The notes: generated by a model from the sequence alone, not told the origin. 13,401 nt of DNA from Nitrospirae bacterium CG1_02_44_142 (GCA_001871685.1 MNVK01000122.1:1-13401); one strand, 5' to 3'. Positions 4,580 to 13,310 are shown, counted from the first letter of the stretch. Translations and numbers: made by a program.

Positions 4580-6268
4580 ATGAAAACAGACAGAATCCTT
4601 GATGACATAAAGTCGCGCATAGATATAGTAGAACTGGTTTCGGATTATATAGAACTCAAAAAGGCAGGACAGAACTATAGGGCAGCCTGCCCCTTCCATG
4701 CAGAAAAAACCCCGTCATTTATGGTAAGCCAGAGCAAACAGATATTTCATTGTTTCGGGTGCGGAGCAGGAGGAGACATATTCGGTTTTGTAATGAAATA
4801 TGAAAACCTTAATTTTCAGGAGGCGCTCAAGATGCTTGCCAAAAAGGCTGGCGTGCAGCTTTCGGGCTTCAGGTTTGACGACAGTCTGACTGAAAGAAAA
4901 GAAAGGCTTTATGTTATTCAGAAAGAGGCATTGAATACATTTACAGGGAATCTAAAAAAATCAAAAACAGCTATTGCGTATCTTGACAATAGGGGGGTAA
5001 GTCTGGAAATGGTTGAGGCATTCTCTCTCGGGTATGCGGACAGGGGGAGAAAGGTTCTTTATGACCACCTGAAGGCCAATGGGTTTGATGATTCTCTCAT
5101 CACACAATCAGGGCTTGTCTTCACCGGAGAAAGCGGGCTGCATGATGTTTTCAAAAACAGGATTATGTTTCCGATATTCAATATACAAGGGGATGCTGTC
5201 GCTTTTGGCGGAAGGGCTGTTGACGACTCAATGCCTAAGTATCTCAATTCTCCTGAGACTTTACTGTTTAAAAAGGGTGAAACCCTTTACGGGCTTAATG
5301 CCGCAAAGGATGAGATAAGGAAAAAGGGTTATGTCATGATTGTAGAGGGGTATCTTGATGTAATCATGTGCTGCCAGCATGGCTTCCTAAATGTGGCTGC
5401 TCCTCTGGGCACTGCGCTGACAGCAGGACATCTCAAAAAACTTGGAAGGTTTACAAAAAAAGTTCTTATAGTCTTTGACAGCGATGCGGCAGGCATTGCC
5501 GCTGCGAAGAGGTCGCTGTCAATTCTCTATGAGCATGGATTTACGAGCAAGGTATTGCTTCTTCCCGAGGGAGACGACCCTGACAGTTTTCTCAGGGAAA
5601 ACGGAAGCCGAGCCTTCCAGATTAAACTGTCAAAGACAGAGTCCATGGTAGATTTTATTCTTAGATTGAAGGGAGATAAGTCAGACAATGTCAGGACAGC
5701 TATCGGGATAATAGACAATGCAAAGGATTTAATCCTGAGAGAAGAGTTGTTCAAGGAATTAGCGGAAAAGTCAGGGATAAGGGAAGCTGTTCTCAGAGGG
5801 GAGACTAAAAGGTATGAACAAAGAGCAGGCACAGCTAAAGCAGCCGGCGTCTCAAAAACTGCCGGTTTTTTCTACGATGAAGAAGTTTTGCTTCTTAGCG
5901 CCATAGTAGCATTTCCCGATAGGGCGCCGCATATTTTTGCTAATCTCAACATTGACAGAGTCCGCAATCCCATAGTAAGACAGATTTTTCAGGAAATTAA
6001 ACCGTTAGGCGAAAGGTTGAATATGAATACGATGCTCGGTATTCTAAATGATGAAGGAAAGGCGCTTATCACAAGGCTTTCGCTTAATCCCGGATTTGAT
6101 CTTGAATATGTTGATAAGAATATCAGGGATTGTATGAGAGGCGTAACATATTGCGCCTTGGAGGAGAGGATAAGAGAGGCGCAAAAGATAGGGGATCAAA
6201 AACTTTTACGCGCCCTATTAATAGAAAAACAAGAAATAAAAAATCCGCATAGAGAGGAGAACGGATGA
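4580..6268 (+). CDS. dnaG: DNA primase DnaG
   Basis: This protein makes the RNA primers for replication forks, working with the DnaB helicase. It has 562 residues, slightly shorter than the usual 580-600. The N-terminal CHC2 zinc domain has C37-x2-H40 and C58-x2-C61 (FHCFGCGAGGDIF). The catalytic core carries the basic motif around 208-227 (AFGGRA, KYLNSPET). The TOPRIM domain has E256 and D260 in VEGYLDV and D300/D302 in FDSDAAG, the expected metal ligands. The C-terminal 150 residues are less conserved, as expected of the helicase-binding domain. The ATG at 4580 begins the conserved N-terminus directly; its ribosome site is poor, so translation may depend on the upstream gene or on the repeat just before it. 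The stop overlaps the rpoD start by 4 nt (ATGA), so the two are translationally coupled. Confidence 0.97.
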   Translation: MKTDRILDDIKSRIDIVELVSDYIELKKAGQNYRAACPFHAEKTPSFMVSQSKQIFHCFGCGAGGDIFGFVMKYENLNFQEALKMLAKKAGVQLSGFRFDDSLTERKERLYVIQKEALNTFTGNLKKSKTAIAYLDNRGVSLEMVEAFSLGYADRGRKVLYDHLKANGFDDSLITQSGLVFTGESGLHDVFKNRIMFPIFNIQGDAVAFGGRAVDDSMPKYLNSPETLLFKKGETLYGLNAAKDEIRKKGYVMIVEGYLDVIMCCQHGFLNVAAPLGTALTAGHLKKLGRFTKKVLIVFDSDAAGIAAAKRSLSILYEHGFTSKVLLLPEGDDPDSFLRENGSRAFQIKLSKTESMVDFILRLKGDKSDNVRTAIGIIDNAKDLILREELFKELAEKSGIREAVLRGETKRYEQRAGTAKAAGVSKTAGFFYDEEVLLLSAIVAFPDRAPHIFANLNIDRVRNPIVRQIFQEIKPLGERLNMNTMLGILNDEGKALITRLSLNPGFDLEYVDKNIRDCMRGVTYCALEERIREAQKIGDQKLLRALLIEKQEIKNPHREENG

Positions 6269-7830
6269 GAGAAAGGACTGAGCCTTTTGACGGAGATGAA
6301 GACAGAGAGGGGCTGCCTTTGCTGGGGGAGGCTCTGGAAGAGGAGTTTGTAGAAGAGTTGACAGAGAAGCCTCTTCTTGAGGATACGGAGCATGACCCTG
6401 TCAAGATATATTTAAAAGAGATGAGCAGTGTTCCCCTTCTCACAAAAGCGGGGGAAGTTGAGATAGCGAAAAGGATTGAAAGCGGCAGAAGGAAAATAGC
6501 GGAGGTTATTTTTGCCGTCCCGTTTGCAGTCAGCAAACTAATCGCTCTGGGAGAGCTGATTGAAAAAGGCAGCGCTCCGATAGCAGAGATAGCACAGAAT
6601 GGCGAGAATGTATTTGAGGAAGACCTCTTTGTTGAAAGAAAGAGATTCTTTGATATAACGGCTCAGATAAAGAAACTGTATGAAAAGAGAGAGCTATATC
6701 TTAAAAGGCTTGCTGGTGAAGGCAGTTCGGGAGGGGAAAAAGCAATTCGTATGCTTGGGGATAATACGGCTAAAATACTGGACAATATAGATAAGCTGCG
6801 GTTAAAAGAGGGTGCGGTGGCTGTTTTTTCCGAGGAAATAAAAAATGCAATTTCAGGCATTGATGAAACATACAGAAAGCTCTCGGCTATCAGAAGAAAG
6901 CTCAGGCAGAACGGCATTAATGCTGATGCAGGCAAAGATATAAAGGTGAAGAAAAACCTGAAGGGCGGCGCAGGCGCTCTGATTAACGCCTACAATGAAT
7001 GCCGGGAAGAGCTGGCAAAAAAAGAGGATGCGCTTGGCATTAAAGCAGAAGCAACAAAAAAGACAATGAAACTTCTTACAGAAGATGAGTGTGAAGTTCT
7101 TGAAGCGAAGAGAGCGCTTATAGAGGCGAACCTGAGACTTGTTATCAGCATAGCAAAAAAATACATGGGGAAGGGGTTGAGTTTTTCCGACCTGATAGAG
7201 GAAGGCAATATAGGCCTGATGAGGGCGTGTGATAAGTTTGAATACCGGAGGGGGTATAAATTCAGCACTTATGCGACCTGGTGGATAAGACAGGCGGTTA
7301 CCAGGGCTATTGCAGACCAGTCGCGGACAATAAGAATTCCCGTTCATATGGTTGAGGCCATAAACCGCATAATAAAGGCAACAAGAGAGCTTGTGCAGGA
7401 GCTTGGGAGAGAACCTCTTGCAGAGGAAATTGCTTATAAGATTGAGCTGCCGGTGGAAAAAGTCAGGGGCATATTAAAGGTGTCAAGAGAGCCTGTATCG
7501 CTTGAAACCCCCATAGGAGACGATGAAGAAAGCCACCTCAGTGATTTTATTGAGGACAAGGCCGCTCTGTCTCCCCTTGACGCTGCAATACAGAATGACC
7601 TGAAGGCTCAGATAGAGAAAATGCTCTGCACCCTCAATTCAAAGGAACAGATGATTTTAAGGAAAAGATTTGGCATAGGGGATGACGCCGCGCCTCAAAC
7701 GCTTGACGAGGTCGGAAAAAAATTTGAAGTTACGCGGGAGAGGATAAGGCAGATAGAGGTAGGCGCAATCCGAAAACTGAGGCACCCTTCAAGGAGCAAA
7801 TGGCTCAGGGAGTTTATAAGCAGAGCGTGA
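6265..7830 (+). CDS. rpoD: RNA polymerase primary sigma factor RpoD (sigma-70)
   Basis: This factor directs RNA polymerase to -10/-35 promoters. The protein has 521 residues. A short acidic N-terminus stands in for region 1.1. Region 1.2 (DPVKIYLKEM, about 44-75) is followed by a long non-conserved region (76-270), as in group 1 factors of Gram-negative bacteria. Region 2 spans about 281-350, with the core-binding DLIEEGNIGLMRA and the -10-reading FSTYATWWIRQA. Region 3 spans about 360-440 (RIPVHMVE). Region 4 spans about 455-515, with the helix-turn-helix TLDEVGKKFEVTRERIRQIE. The start has GAGGAG 6 nt upstream, inside dnaG. Only 22 nt separate its stop from that of the convergent precorrin-2 dehydrogenase gene, and I see no clear terminator between them. 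Confidence 0.97.
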   Translation: MRERTEPFDGDEDREGLPLLGEALEEEFVEELTEKPLLEDTEHDPVKIYLKEMSSVPLLTKAGEVEIAKRIESGRRKIAEVIFAVPFAVSKLIALGELIEKGSAPIAEIAQNGENVFEEDLFVERKRFFDITAQIKKLYEKRELYLKRLAGEGSSGGEKAIRMLGDNTAKILDNIDKLRLKEGAVAVFSEEIKNAISGIDETYRKLSAIRRKLRQNGINADAGKDIKVKKNLKGGAGALINAYNECREELAKKEDALGIKAEATKKTMKLLTEDECEVLEAKRALIEANLRLVISIAKKYMGKGLSFSDLIEEGNIGLMRACDKFEYRRGYKFSTYATWWIRQAVTRAIADQSRTIRIPVHMVEAINRIIKATRELVQELGREPLAEEIAYKIELPVEKVRGILKVSREPVSLETPIGDDEESHLSDFIEDKAALSPLDAAIQNDLKAQIEKMLCTLNSKEQMILRKRFGIGDDAAPQTLDEVGKKFEVTRERIRQIEVGAIRKLRHPSRSKWLREFISRA

Positions 7831-7852
7831 TTTTTTACATGTCCTGGCAAAT

Positions 7853-8527
7853 TCATTTTTTGGGTGGGCGCAGTTTTTCCCATGCGTTCAATGATAGTCC
7901 TCTCAAAAATTTTATCCTTTCTTTGTCGTTCTTAATCCCGGATAAAGCCTTTACGCGCATTTTTTTAATGTAGTTCAGATGTCCTGCGAATTCTCGTCCG
8001 TAGAGTCCTTCAAGCTCTTTCCTGATATTCTTTGCCATTGAAGGGCTTATGCCTGAGGTTGAGACAGCAATCGTTAAGGGGCCGCGCCTTACGACAGAGG
8101 GCACTATAAAATTGCAGAGCGAAGGCATGTCAACAACATTTACAAGATGCAGGGCGTCTTCTGAGATTTTCCTGTTTGTTTCATTAGAGTCTGTAGCAGC
8201 GATGACGAGAAATGCGTTTTTCAGGTCGCCCTTTTTATACCTTCGGGGGATATATTTTATGCGGCCTCGCAGATGCTCCTTCTTTAGCCTCTCCGTGCAT
8301 TCAGGGCTTATTACGGTTATCTCCGCGCCAGACCTGAGCAGAGACAGCGCCTTCCTTTCCGCTACCTTGCCCCCGCCGGCAATGACGCATTTTCTGCCGT
8401 TAAGATTCAGAAATACTGGGTAGTAAACAGGTGTGCTGCGCGCTGCGCCCACCCCCTCTGTAATCCCCCCCTTATCAAGGGGGGGCTGGGGAGGCATATT
8501 CATTACGCTTAACGCTTTACGCTTCAC
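7853..8527 (-). CDS. Precorrin-2 dehydrogenase (siroheme synthase N-domain, Met8/CysG-N type)
   Basis: An NAD-dependent oxidation of precorrin-2 to sirohydrochlorin, possibly with ferrochelation, for siroheme or heme d1-type pathways. The 224-residue frame corresponds to the CysG N-terminal domain only, with no methyltransferase domain. The NAD-binding loop is GGGKVAERK (GGG at 51-53). The catalytic Asp is probably D133 in VVDMPSLCNF, followed by STSGISP (156-162). The C-terminal helical part is present. The GTG start at 8527 overlaps the bamD stop (GTGA), favouring coupled translation. Conserved family sequence begins only at about residue 34 (VYYPVFLNL). The first 30 or so residues are encoded by a heptamer repeat and a palindromic dispersed repeat, an unusual N-terminus. 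Last gene of the minus-strand operon. Confidence 0.9.
   Translation of the reverse strand: MKRKALSVMNMPPQPPLDKGGITEGVGAARSTPVYYPVFLNLNGRKCVIAGGGKVAERKALSLLRSGAEITVISPECTERLKKEHLRGRIKYIPRRYKKGDLKNAFLVIAATDSNETNRKISEDALHLVNVVDMPSLCNFIVPSVVRRGPLTIAVSTSGISPSMAKNIRKELEGLYGREFAGHLNYIKKMRVKALSGIKNDKERIKFLRGLSLNAWEKLRPPKK
8450..8494. repeat. Dispersed palindromic repeat (C7TT-ATC-AAG7)
   Basis: 8465-8485 is a perfect palindrome with 9-bp arms (seven C plus TT; AA plus seven G) around ATC. It is flanked by CCCCCTC on the left (8452-8458) and GGGGAGG on the right (8488-8494). Elements of this type, read as peptide PPLDKGGI, recur in many Nitrospirota and deltaproteobacterial-type genomes. Here it lies within the first codons of the precorrin-2 dehydrogenase frame. 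Confidence 0.7.
8504..8524 (-). repeat. Three tandem AAGCGTA/T heptamers
   Basis: Read on the minus strand, AAGCGTA, AAGCGTT and AAGCGTA follow each other without gaps, directly after the GTGA overlap with bamD and before the palindromic repeat. They encode residues 2-8 of the precorrin-2 dehydrogenase frame. Confidence 0.75.
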
Positions 8528-9279
8528 TTTTTGATGGATAGCAGTTCTTTCTTTGCCTGAGGGATGAGACTGTTTTTAGGATGCTTCTCTATGAGGAGCT
8601 TAAAATATTCCTCTGCCTTATTTTTCTCGCCGAGTTTTTTATAGGACATTGCCAGCTGATACAGGACGCCTGCCTCTTGTTTAAATTCCGGAAATCTCCG
8701 GAGCACTCCCTGAAATCTTTTAATTGCCGCGGGGTAAGCCTCTTTCTTATAATAAAATGTTCCGACCAGAAACTCGTGCTCCGCTATGATATTTTTGCAT
8801 TTCTCAATCCTGACTGCCATAATTTCCCTATAAGGATTTCTCGGAAACATTTGTTTTAGTTTTTCAAATTCTTCAAGAGCCTTTGACGCCCCTCCGTATC
8901 CGCGGTCAGCGCCCTCTATCTGATTGAAATAAATCATCGCAATCTGGAACTGGGCATAGGATGCGTATTTATGCTCAGGATAAATATCCAAAAATTTCCT
9001 GTATTCCTCAACCGCGCGGTCAGTCTCCTCTTCCTTTGTATATGAGTCGGCAATTCTCAACTGCGCCATCGGAGCATACTTTTTTGTCAGGTCCCTGTTT
9101 TTAATCTCCATGAGCGCTGTCCTGGCCTCTTCGTATTCCTGCTTGTCCATCAGTTCATTTGCCTTTGCGAAGGACTTCGGGCCGTCAAATACCTCTGCGG
9201 GTTTTGTCGCAGGCTTTCCGGAACATGATAAGACAGCTATGATAGGTATAAGCAAAAGCGCTGTTTTTATTTTCTTCAT
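8524..9279 (-). CDS. bamD: Outer membrane protein assembly lipoprotein BamD
   Basis: The essential lipoprotein of the BAM complex, which folds beta-barrel proteins into the outer membrane. It has 251 residues. A lipoprotein signal peptide (MKKIK plus a hydrophobic core) ends in the lipobox VLSC, so Cys19 would be lipidated. Several TPR-like repeats follow, recognisable from A-x-Y-x-F-x-x-P endings (RKFLDIYPEHKYA, KLKQMFPRNPY, RRFPEFKQ, LIEKHPKN). The stretch AEHEFLVGTFYYKKEAYPAAIKR is in pieces the BamD signature region. BamD is usually about 245 residues, so this is full length. It implies a Gram-negative envelope. The upstream gap to the GGDEF/HD-GYP gene is 42 nt, and the stop overlaps the next start by 4 nt, so it is a middle gene of an operon. 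Confidence 0.9.
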   Translation of the reverse strand: MKKIKTALLLIPIIAVLSCSGKPATKPAEVFDGPKSFAKANELMDKQEYEEARTALMEIKNRDLTKKYAPMAQLRIADSYTKEEETDRAVEEYRKFLDIYPEHKYASYAQFQIAMIYFNQIEGADRGYGGASKALEEFEKLKQMFPRNPYREIMAVRIEKCKNIIAEHEFLVGTFYYKKEAYPAAIKRFQGVLRRFPEFKQEAGVLYQLAMSYKKLGEKNKAEEYFKLLIEKHPKNSLIPQAKKELLSIKK

Positions 9280-9321
9280 ATTCTTATTTAAGCCTTAAGC
9301 GGAGCCTTTAGTCAAGGGAGG

Positions 9322-11319
9322 TCACTGCTCAGAACCGGCGTTTCTCTCCTCTAATAGTTTAATGAATGCATTTGCTATCTCAGGGTCAAATTGAGAACCT
9401 GCCCCTTTCCTGAGTTCTGCGACAGCCTCTTCTTTTGTCTTTCTTCTTCTCTGGGGACGCGGGGATATCATTGCCTGATATGCCTCAACAATAGAGAGCA
9501 GCCGCGCAAGGAGAGGAATCTCTCCTCCCTTTAATCCCAGAGGATACCCCTTGCCGTCAAACCTTTCGTGATGATATAAAATTGCAGGAAGGATAGTTTC
9601 TATGAGAGGGTATTTTATGAGCACCATTTCAGCAAGCCCCGGATGCCCCTGTATTATGCTCTTTTCCTCCTGTGTAAGTTGACCAGGTTTATTCAGGATA
9701 TGTTCAGGGATGCCTATATTCCCTAAGTCATGGAGTATGCCTGCAATCCTCAGGCTCTCCATCTGCGGCTGTTCAAGATGCAAATATTTGCCCAGCATTA
9801 CGGCATAGGCTGCGACCTCAATTGAATGCCCCTTTGTATAGTGTGATTTTGAGTCAATTCCCTTTGCGATTTTTTCTATATCTTTTAATTCAGGGTCTTT
9901 AAGGATGCCGTCTATCTCTTCGGGAATTTCTTTGATTGCCTCTGCAATGGTATCCTGATATGTGCATACCGTGTTTCTTCCTCGGTCTTTTGCAAGATAT
10001 AGCGCCTGGTCCGCTTTCTTTATCAAATCTTCTTTTGAGGCTGCGGCGTCCGGATAACACGCCACTCCTGAGCTTATAGTAAGCAGCAGCCTTTCTCCGC
10101 CTTCCGATGTGAATGGGTGCTCAGCCACGGCGTTCCTTATCCTCTCTGCAACAATCACGGCTCCTTCGCATTCTGTCTCGGGCAGTATAATTATAAATTC
10201 CTCTCCGCCGTACCTTGCAGGGAAATCAACAGTCCTCAGTTCATCGCGAATAATCTTTGATATTGCCTTTAGGGCGCGGTCTCCTGTCTGATGGCCGTAA
10301 GTGTCGTTGAAAGACTTAAAATGGTCTATGTCAAGCATAATTAAAGAAAATAACTTGAAATACCTCTCTGCCCTATTTATTTCTTCAGACAGTTTTTCCT
10401 GAAAAGCCCTGTGATTGTTAAGCCCTGTAAGCCCGTCTGTTACGGCAAGCCGCGCAATCTCTTCATGAAGGACCAGCGCCTGAAAAGCCTGGAATGCAAA
10501 ATTAAAAAGCGTGTCTTCATCGTCTGGAGTAAAACCGCCGTTCTTGTTCACTGTGATTAAAAGCGCTGACATCTTGTTATTTGATGAGAAGAGCGGGAGG
10601 GCTATAAAATTTTTGACGGCAGGATGGCCGGACGGGAATTCGGCTGTAACCTCATTTATTCTTAATGCGGATGAGGTTTTAATCGCCTCTCCGAGAGGTC
10701 CGGTGAGCATTGCATTAGCGCAGTCAAGAGATGCGGGGGCGTTGCTTTTAATTGTAGTCTTGAAAAGTTTAAGCTCTTTTGACTCTCCCTCAAATATGAA
10801 AATTCCGCTGTGCTCAACCTTCAAGAGGCTTCTTGTCATTTCAAGAAAGGTCTGGAGGATTGACTCAAATTTAACCTCTGAGGTTATAAAACCCATCATC
10901 TCGGCAAGCATCGCAAGCGCCCTTATGACATGCTGTTCCTTTTCCGACGCCTCTTTGAGCATTGCGGCTCTTCCCTGCAAGACTGAAACCATCTTGTTGA
11001 AATTATCTGCAAGTTCTTCAATCTCATCGCCTGTTTTAACGGCAATCTTATTATTAAAGTTTCCTTTACTGATTTCGGTTATCATTGATAAACTGTCGGC
11101 GTGAATGTTTTTTAGCGGCAGGACTATCTTCTTTGTCACATAGCTTCTTATAAAGAGGAGCGCAATTACCGCCAGGGAGATGCAGCTAACAAGGCATAGT
11201 ATGAGAGCTGTTTTGCCTTCAAACCAGCGCATGGCAAGATGATAAAAAGCATACTGCGTTGATACCGTAACCGCAATAATTATCAGCGTTATGATATTAA
11301 ATTTCTTTTTTATCTTCAT
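9322..11319 (-). CDS. Membrane GGDEF/HD-GYP cyclic-di-GMP signalling protein
   Basis: A predicted bifunctional c-di-GMP protein of 665 residues. Two membrane helices (about 8-28 and 37-58) are separated by a very short periplasmic loop, so there is no periplasmic sensor domain. A HAMP region (58-115), a coiled linker and a GAF domain (150-287) follow. The GGDEF domain (290-452) has an intact active site G371-G-E-E-F375 and an inhibitory RxxD site (R362-TVD365) five residues before it, so diguanylate cyclase activity is likely. The C-terminal HD-GYP domain (about 480-655) keeps H530-D531, H559, H583-H584 and G591-Y-P. It differs from consensus at HDxGK (N534 in place of Lys) and at the last DxxDA (E612, Q615). 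Start 2 nt after the mnmG stop. What the GAF domain senses is unknown. Confidence 0.93.
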   Translation of the reverse strand: MKIKKKFNIITLIIIAVTVSTQYAFYHLAMRWFEGKTALILCLVSCISLAVIALLFIRSYVTKKIVLPLKNIHADSLSMITEISKGNFNNKIAVKTGDEIEELADNFNKMVSVLQGRAAMLKEASEKEQHVIRALAMLAEMMGFITSEVKFESILQTFLEMTRSLLKVEHSGIFIFEGESKELKLFKTTIKSNAPASLDCANAMLTGPLGEAIKTSSALRINEVTAEFPSGHPAVKNFIALPLFSSNNKMSALLITVNKNGGFTPDDEDTLFNFAFQAFQALVLHEEIARLAVTDGLTGLNNHRAFQEKLSEEINRAERYFKLFSLIMLDIDHFKSFNDTYGHQTGDRALKAISKIIRDELRTVDFPARYGGEEFIIILPETECEGAVIVAERIRNAVAEHPFTSEGGERLLLTISSGVACYPDAAASKEDLIKKADQALYLAKDRGRNTVCTYQDTIAEAIKEIPEEIDGILKDPELKDIEKIAKGIDSKSHYTKGHSIEVAAYAVMLGKYLHLEQPQMESLRIAGILHDLGNIGIPEHILNKPGQLTQEEKSIIQGHPGLAEMVLIKYPLIETILPAILYHHERFDGKGYPLGLKGGEIPLLARLLSIVEAYQAMISPRPQRRRKTKEEAVAELRKGAGSQFDPEIANAFIKLLEERNAGSEQ

Positions 11320-11321
11320 AT

Positions 11322-13205
11322 TTAAGATTTAAGCTCTCTCTGTCTTTTTCTTTTCTCTATGCATATCAGCAGAAGCGACAGAGCTGCCGGCGTAATTCCC
11401 GGAATCCTGCCTGCCTGCCCTATATTAGCAGGCATTATCTTCTGAAGTTTTTCAAGAACCTCCGTTGAAAGCCCGTTTATGGCAGCATAGTCAAAATTGT
11501 CCGGTATTTTTTTGCCTTCCATCTTTTTAAGCTTTTTCGCCATTTCTGTCTGCTTGAGGATATACCCCTCATATTTTATCTGTATCTCAACCTGATTTTC
11601 TATGTCAGGCGCCAAAGTCTTTTCAGGGGGGGAGAGCGTTCTGATAAGATTATATACAATCTCAGGCCTTTTTAAAAGATGCTCAAGGCTGATGTTTTCC
11701 GATACAGGAGATGCAGCAAGCCTTATGAGAGTTTCATTAACCTCGGAGGGCTTAAGCCTGGTTTTCTTGAGCCTGTCAATTTCTTTCGCGATGAGCCTCT
11801 TTTTTTCTTCAAATCTTTTGAAAGTTCTGCTGCTGATGAGCCCTGTGTCAAACCCCTTTTCCATCAGCCGCAAATCAGCGTTATCATGCCTCAGAAGCAG
11901 TCTGTATTCTGCGCGTGATGTGAACATTCTGTAAGGCTCGGACGTGCCTTTTGTTATAAGGTCGTCAATTAAAACTCCGATATAAGCCTCGTGCCTTTCA
12001 AGTATTAGAGGCTCTTTCCCCTGAATTTTCAGCGATGCATTAATACCTGCCATTAGGCCCTGAGCCGCAGCCTCCTCATATCCCGAAGTCCCGTTAATCT
12101 GTCCTGCAAGGAAAAGCCCCTCAATGCGTTTTGTTTCCAGGTTGTGTTTTAACTGTGTGGGATAAACAAAATCGTATTCAATGGCATAGCCGGGGCGCAT
12201 TATCTCTGCGGCTTCCAGCCCCGGGATTGTCCGCACAAGTTTTACCTGCACATCATAAGGAAGGCTTGTGGATATGCCGTTTGCATAATATTCTTTTGTC
12301 TCAAGCCCTTCAGGTTCAAGGAAAACCTGATGCCTCGGTTTTTCAGAAAAACGTATAACCTTATCTTCTATTGAAGGGCAATATCTCGGCCCGATTCCCT
12401 GTATCCTTCCGCTGTATAATGGCGAACGGTCTAAGTTTTCGCGGATTACTGTGTGAGTTTCAGAATTAGTATATGTTATGAAACAGGGAAGCTGCGGATT
12501 CGTTATCTTCTCTGTGCTGTGGGAGAACGGAACAGGAGGGTCATCCCCGTATTGAGGCTCTGTCTTTGAGAAATCTATTGTCTTTGCGTCAAGTCTCGGA
12601 GGCGTCCCTGTCTTAAGCCGCCCCATCTCAAGCCCGAGTTCTTTTAATGATTCTGATAAGCCGATAGAAGGGAATTCTCCAGCCCTGCCTGCAGAGAAGT
12701 TCTCAAAACCTATGTGCATTAATCCCTTGAGGAATGTCCCTGTTGTCACTATCACTGCCTTTGCTCCGTAGAATATCCCCAATGACGTAAGAATGCCTTT
12801 TACTTTTCCATCTTCCACCGCAATTTCATCTACGAATGCCTGCTTTATATCAAGATTTTCTTGAGACTCAAGAACCTTTCTCATTGCAAGTTTATACAAG
12901 ACCCTGTCTGCCTGCGCCCTCAAGGACCACACAGCAGGCCCCTTTGACTTGTTCAGTATCCTGAACTGAATTCCTGCGTTGTCAGTTATCTTTGCCATTT
13001 CCCCGCCGAGGGCGTCTATTTCTCTGACGAGATGCCCCTTTGCAAGCCCTCCTATGGCCGGGTTGCACGGCATCTGCGCGATTGTATCAAGGTTAATGGT
13101 GAAAAGGCATGTGGAAAGGCCCATGCGAGAGGAAGCAAGCGCTGCCTCGCAGCCTGCGTGTCCCGCGCCGATAACAATTACGTCATAATCACGGTCTTTA
13201 AACAT
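11322..13205 (-). CDS. mnmG: tRNA uridine-5-carboxymethylaminomethyl modification enzyme MnmG (GidA)
   Basis: A FAD protein that with MnmE (not in the window) installs the carboxymethylaminomethyl group on the wobble uridine of certain tRNAs, using methylenetetrahydrofolate. Its 627 residues are the family's usual length. The N-terminal Rossmann motif is G13-A-G-H-A-G18. C47-NPAIGG follows, then GTFLKG, KTGTPPRLD and two conserved Cys regions (LPCFITYTN, GPRYCPSIEDK), then FLAGQINGTSGYEEAAAQG. The C-terminal MnmE-binding helical domain is complete (IGQAGRIPGI near the end). The ATG at 13205 is directly preceded by a TATAAT-like sequence (13216-13211) and, further up, AAGG. It is the first gene of the minus-strand operon that continues into the GGDEF/HD-GYP gene, bamD and precorrin-2 dehydrogenase. 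Confidence 0.97.
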   Translation of the reverse strand: MFKDRDYDVIVIGAGHAGCEAALASSRMGLSTCLFTINLDTIAQMPCNPAIGGLAKGHLVREIDALGGEMAKITDNAGIQFRILNKSKGPAVWSLRAQADRVLYKLAMRKVLESQENLDIKQAFVDEIAVEDGKVKGILTSLGIFYGAKAVIVTTGTFLKGLMHIGFENFSAGRAGEFPSIGLSESLKELGLEMGRLKTGTPPRLDAKTIDFSKTEPQYGDDPPVPFSHSTEKITNPQLPCFITYTNSETHTVIRENLDRSPLYSGRIQGIGPRYCPSIEDKVIRFSEKPRHQVFLEPEGLETKEYYANGISTSLPYDVQVKLVRTIPGLEAAEIMRPGYAIEYDFVYPTQLKHNLETKRIEGLFLAGQINGTSGYEEAAAQGLMAGINASLKIQGKEPLILERHEAYIGVLIDDLITKGTSEPYRMFTSRAEYRLLLRHDNADLRLMEKGFDTGLISSRTFKRFEEKKRLIAKEIDRLKKTRLKPSEVNETLIRLAASPVSENISLEHLLKRPEIVYNLIRTLSPPEKTLAPDIENQVEIQIKYEGYILKQTEMAKKLKKMEGKKIPDNFDYAAINGLSTEVLEKLQKIMPANIGQAGRIPGITPAALSLLLICIEKRKRQRELKS

Positions 13206-13310
13206 GATTTATTATACCTTATCGGGTTGGTATGAGAATCAGAGCAATAGGACATATAATCCTTGATTCAAAATTGTCTATTGGGCTAAACTTCTTTTGT
13301 GGAGCAAAAA

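Noticed and set aside
4417..4602. 61-residue + strand frame spanning the NIF3-dnaG gap
   Set aside because: It is mostly translated inverted repeat and overlaps two solid genes in other frames.
10511..11104. 197-residue + strand frame opposite the GGDEF/HD-GYP gene
   Set aside because: It is the antisense of HAMP/GAF-coding DNA, Ser-rich with no start context; a typical shadow frame.
13206..13216. TATAAT just upstream of mnmG as a promoter giving a leaderless mRNA
   Set aside because: The -10 match is perfect, but I find no -35 box at 16-18 nt and the AAGG upstream is a possible ribosome site. In an AT-rich gap this may be chance, so I did not list it as a feature.
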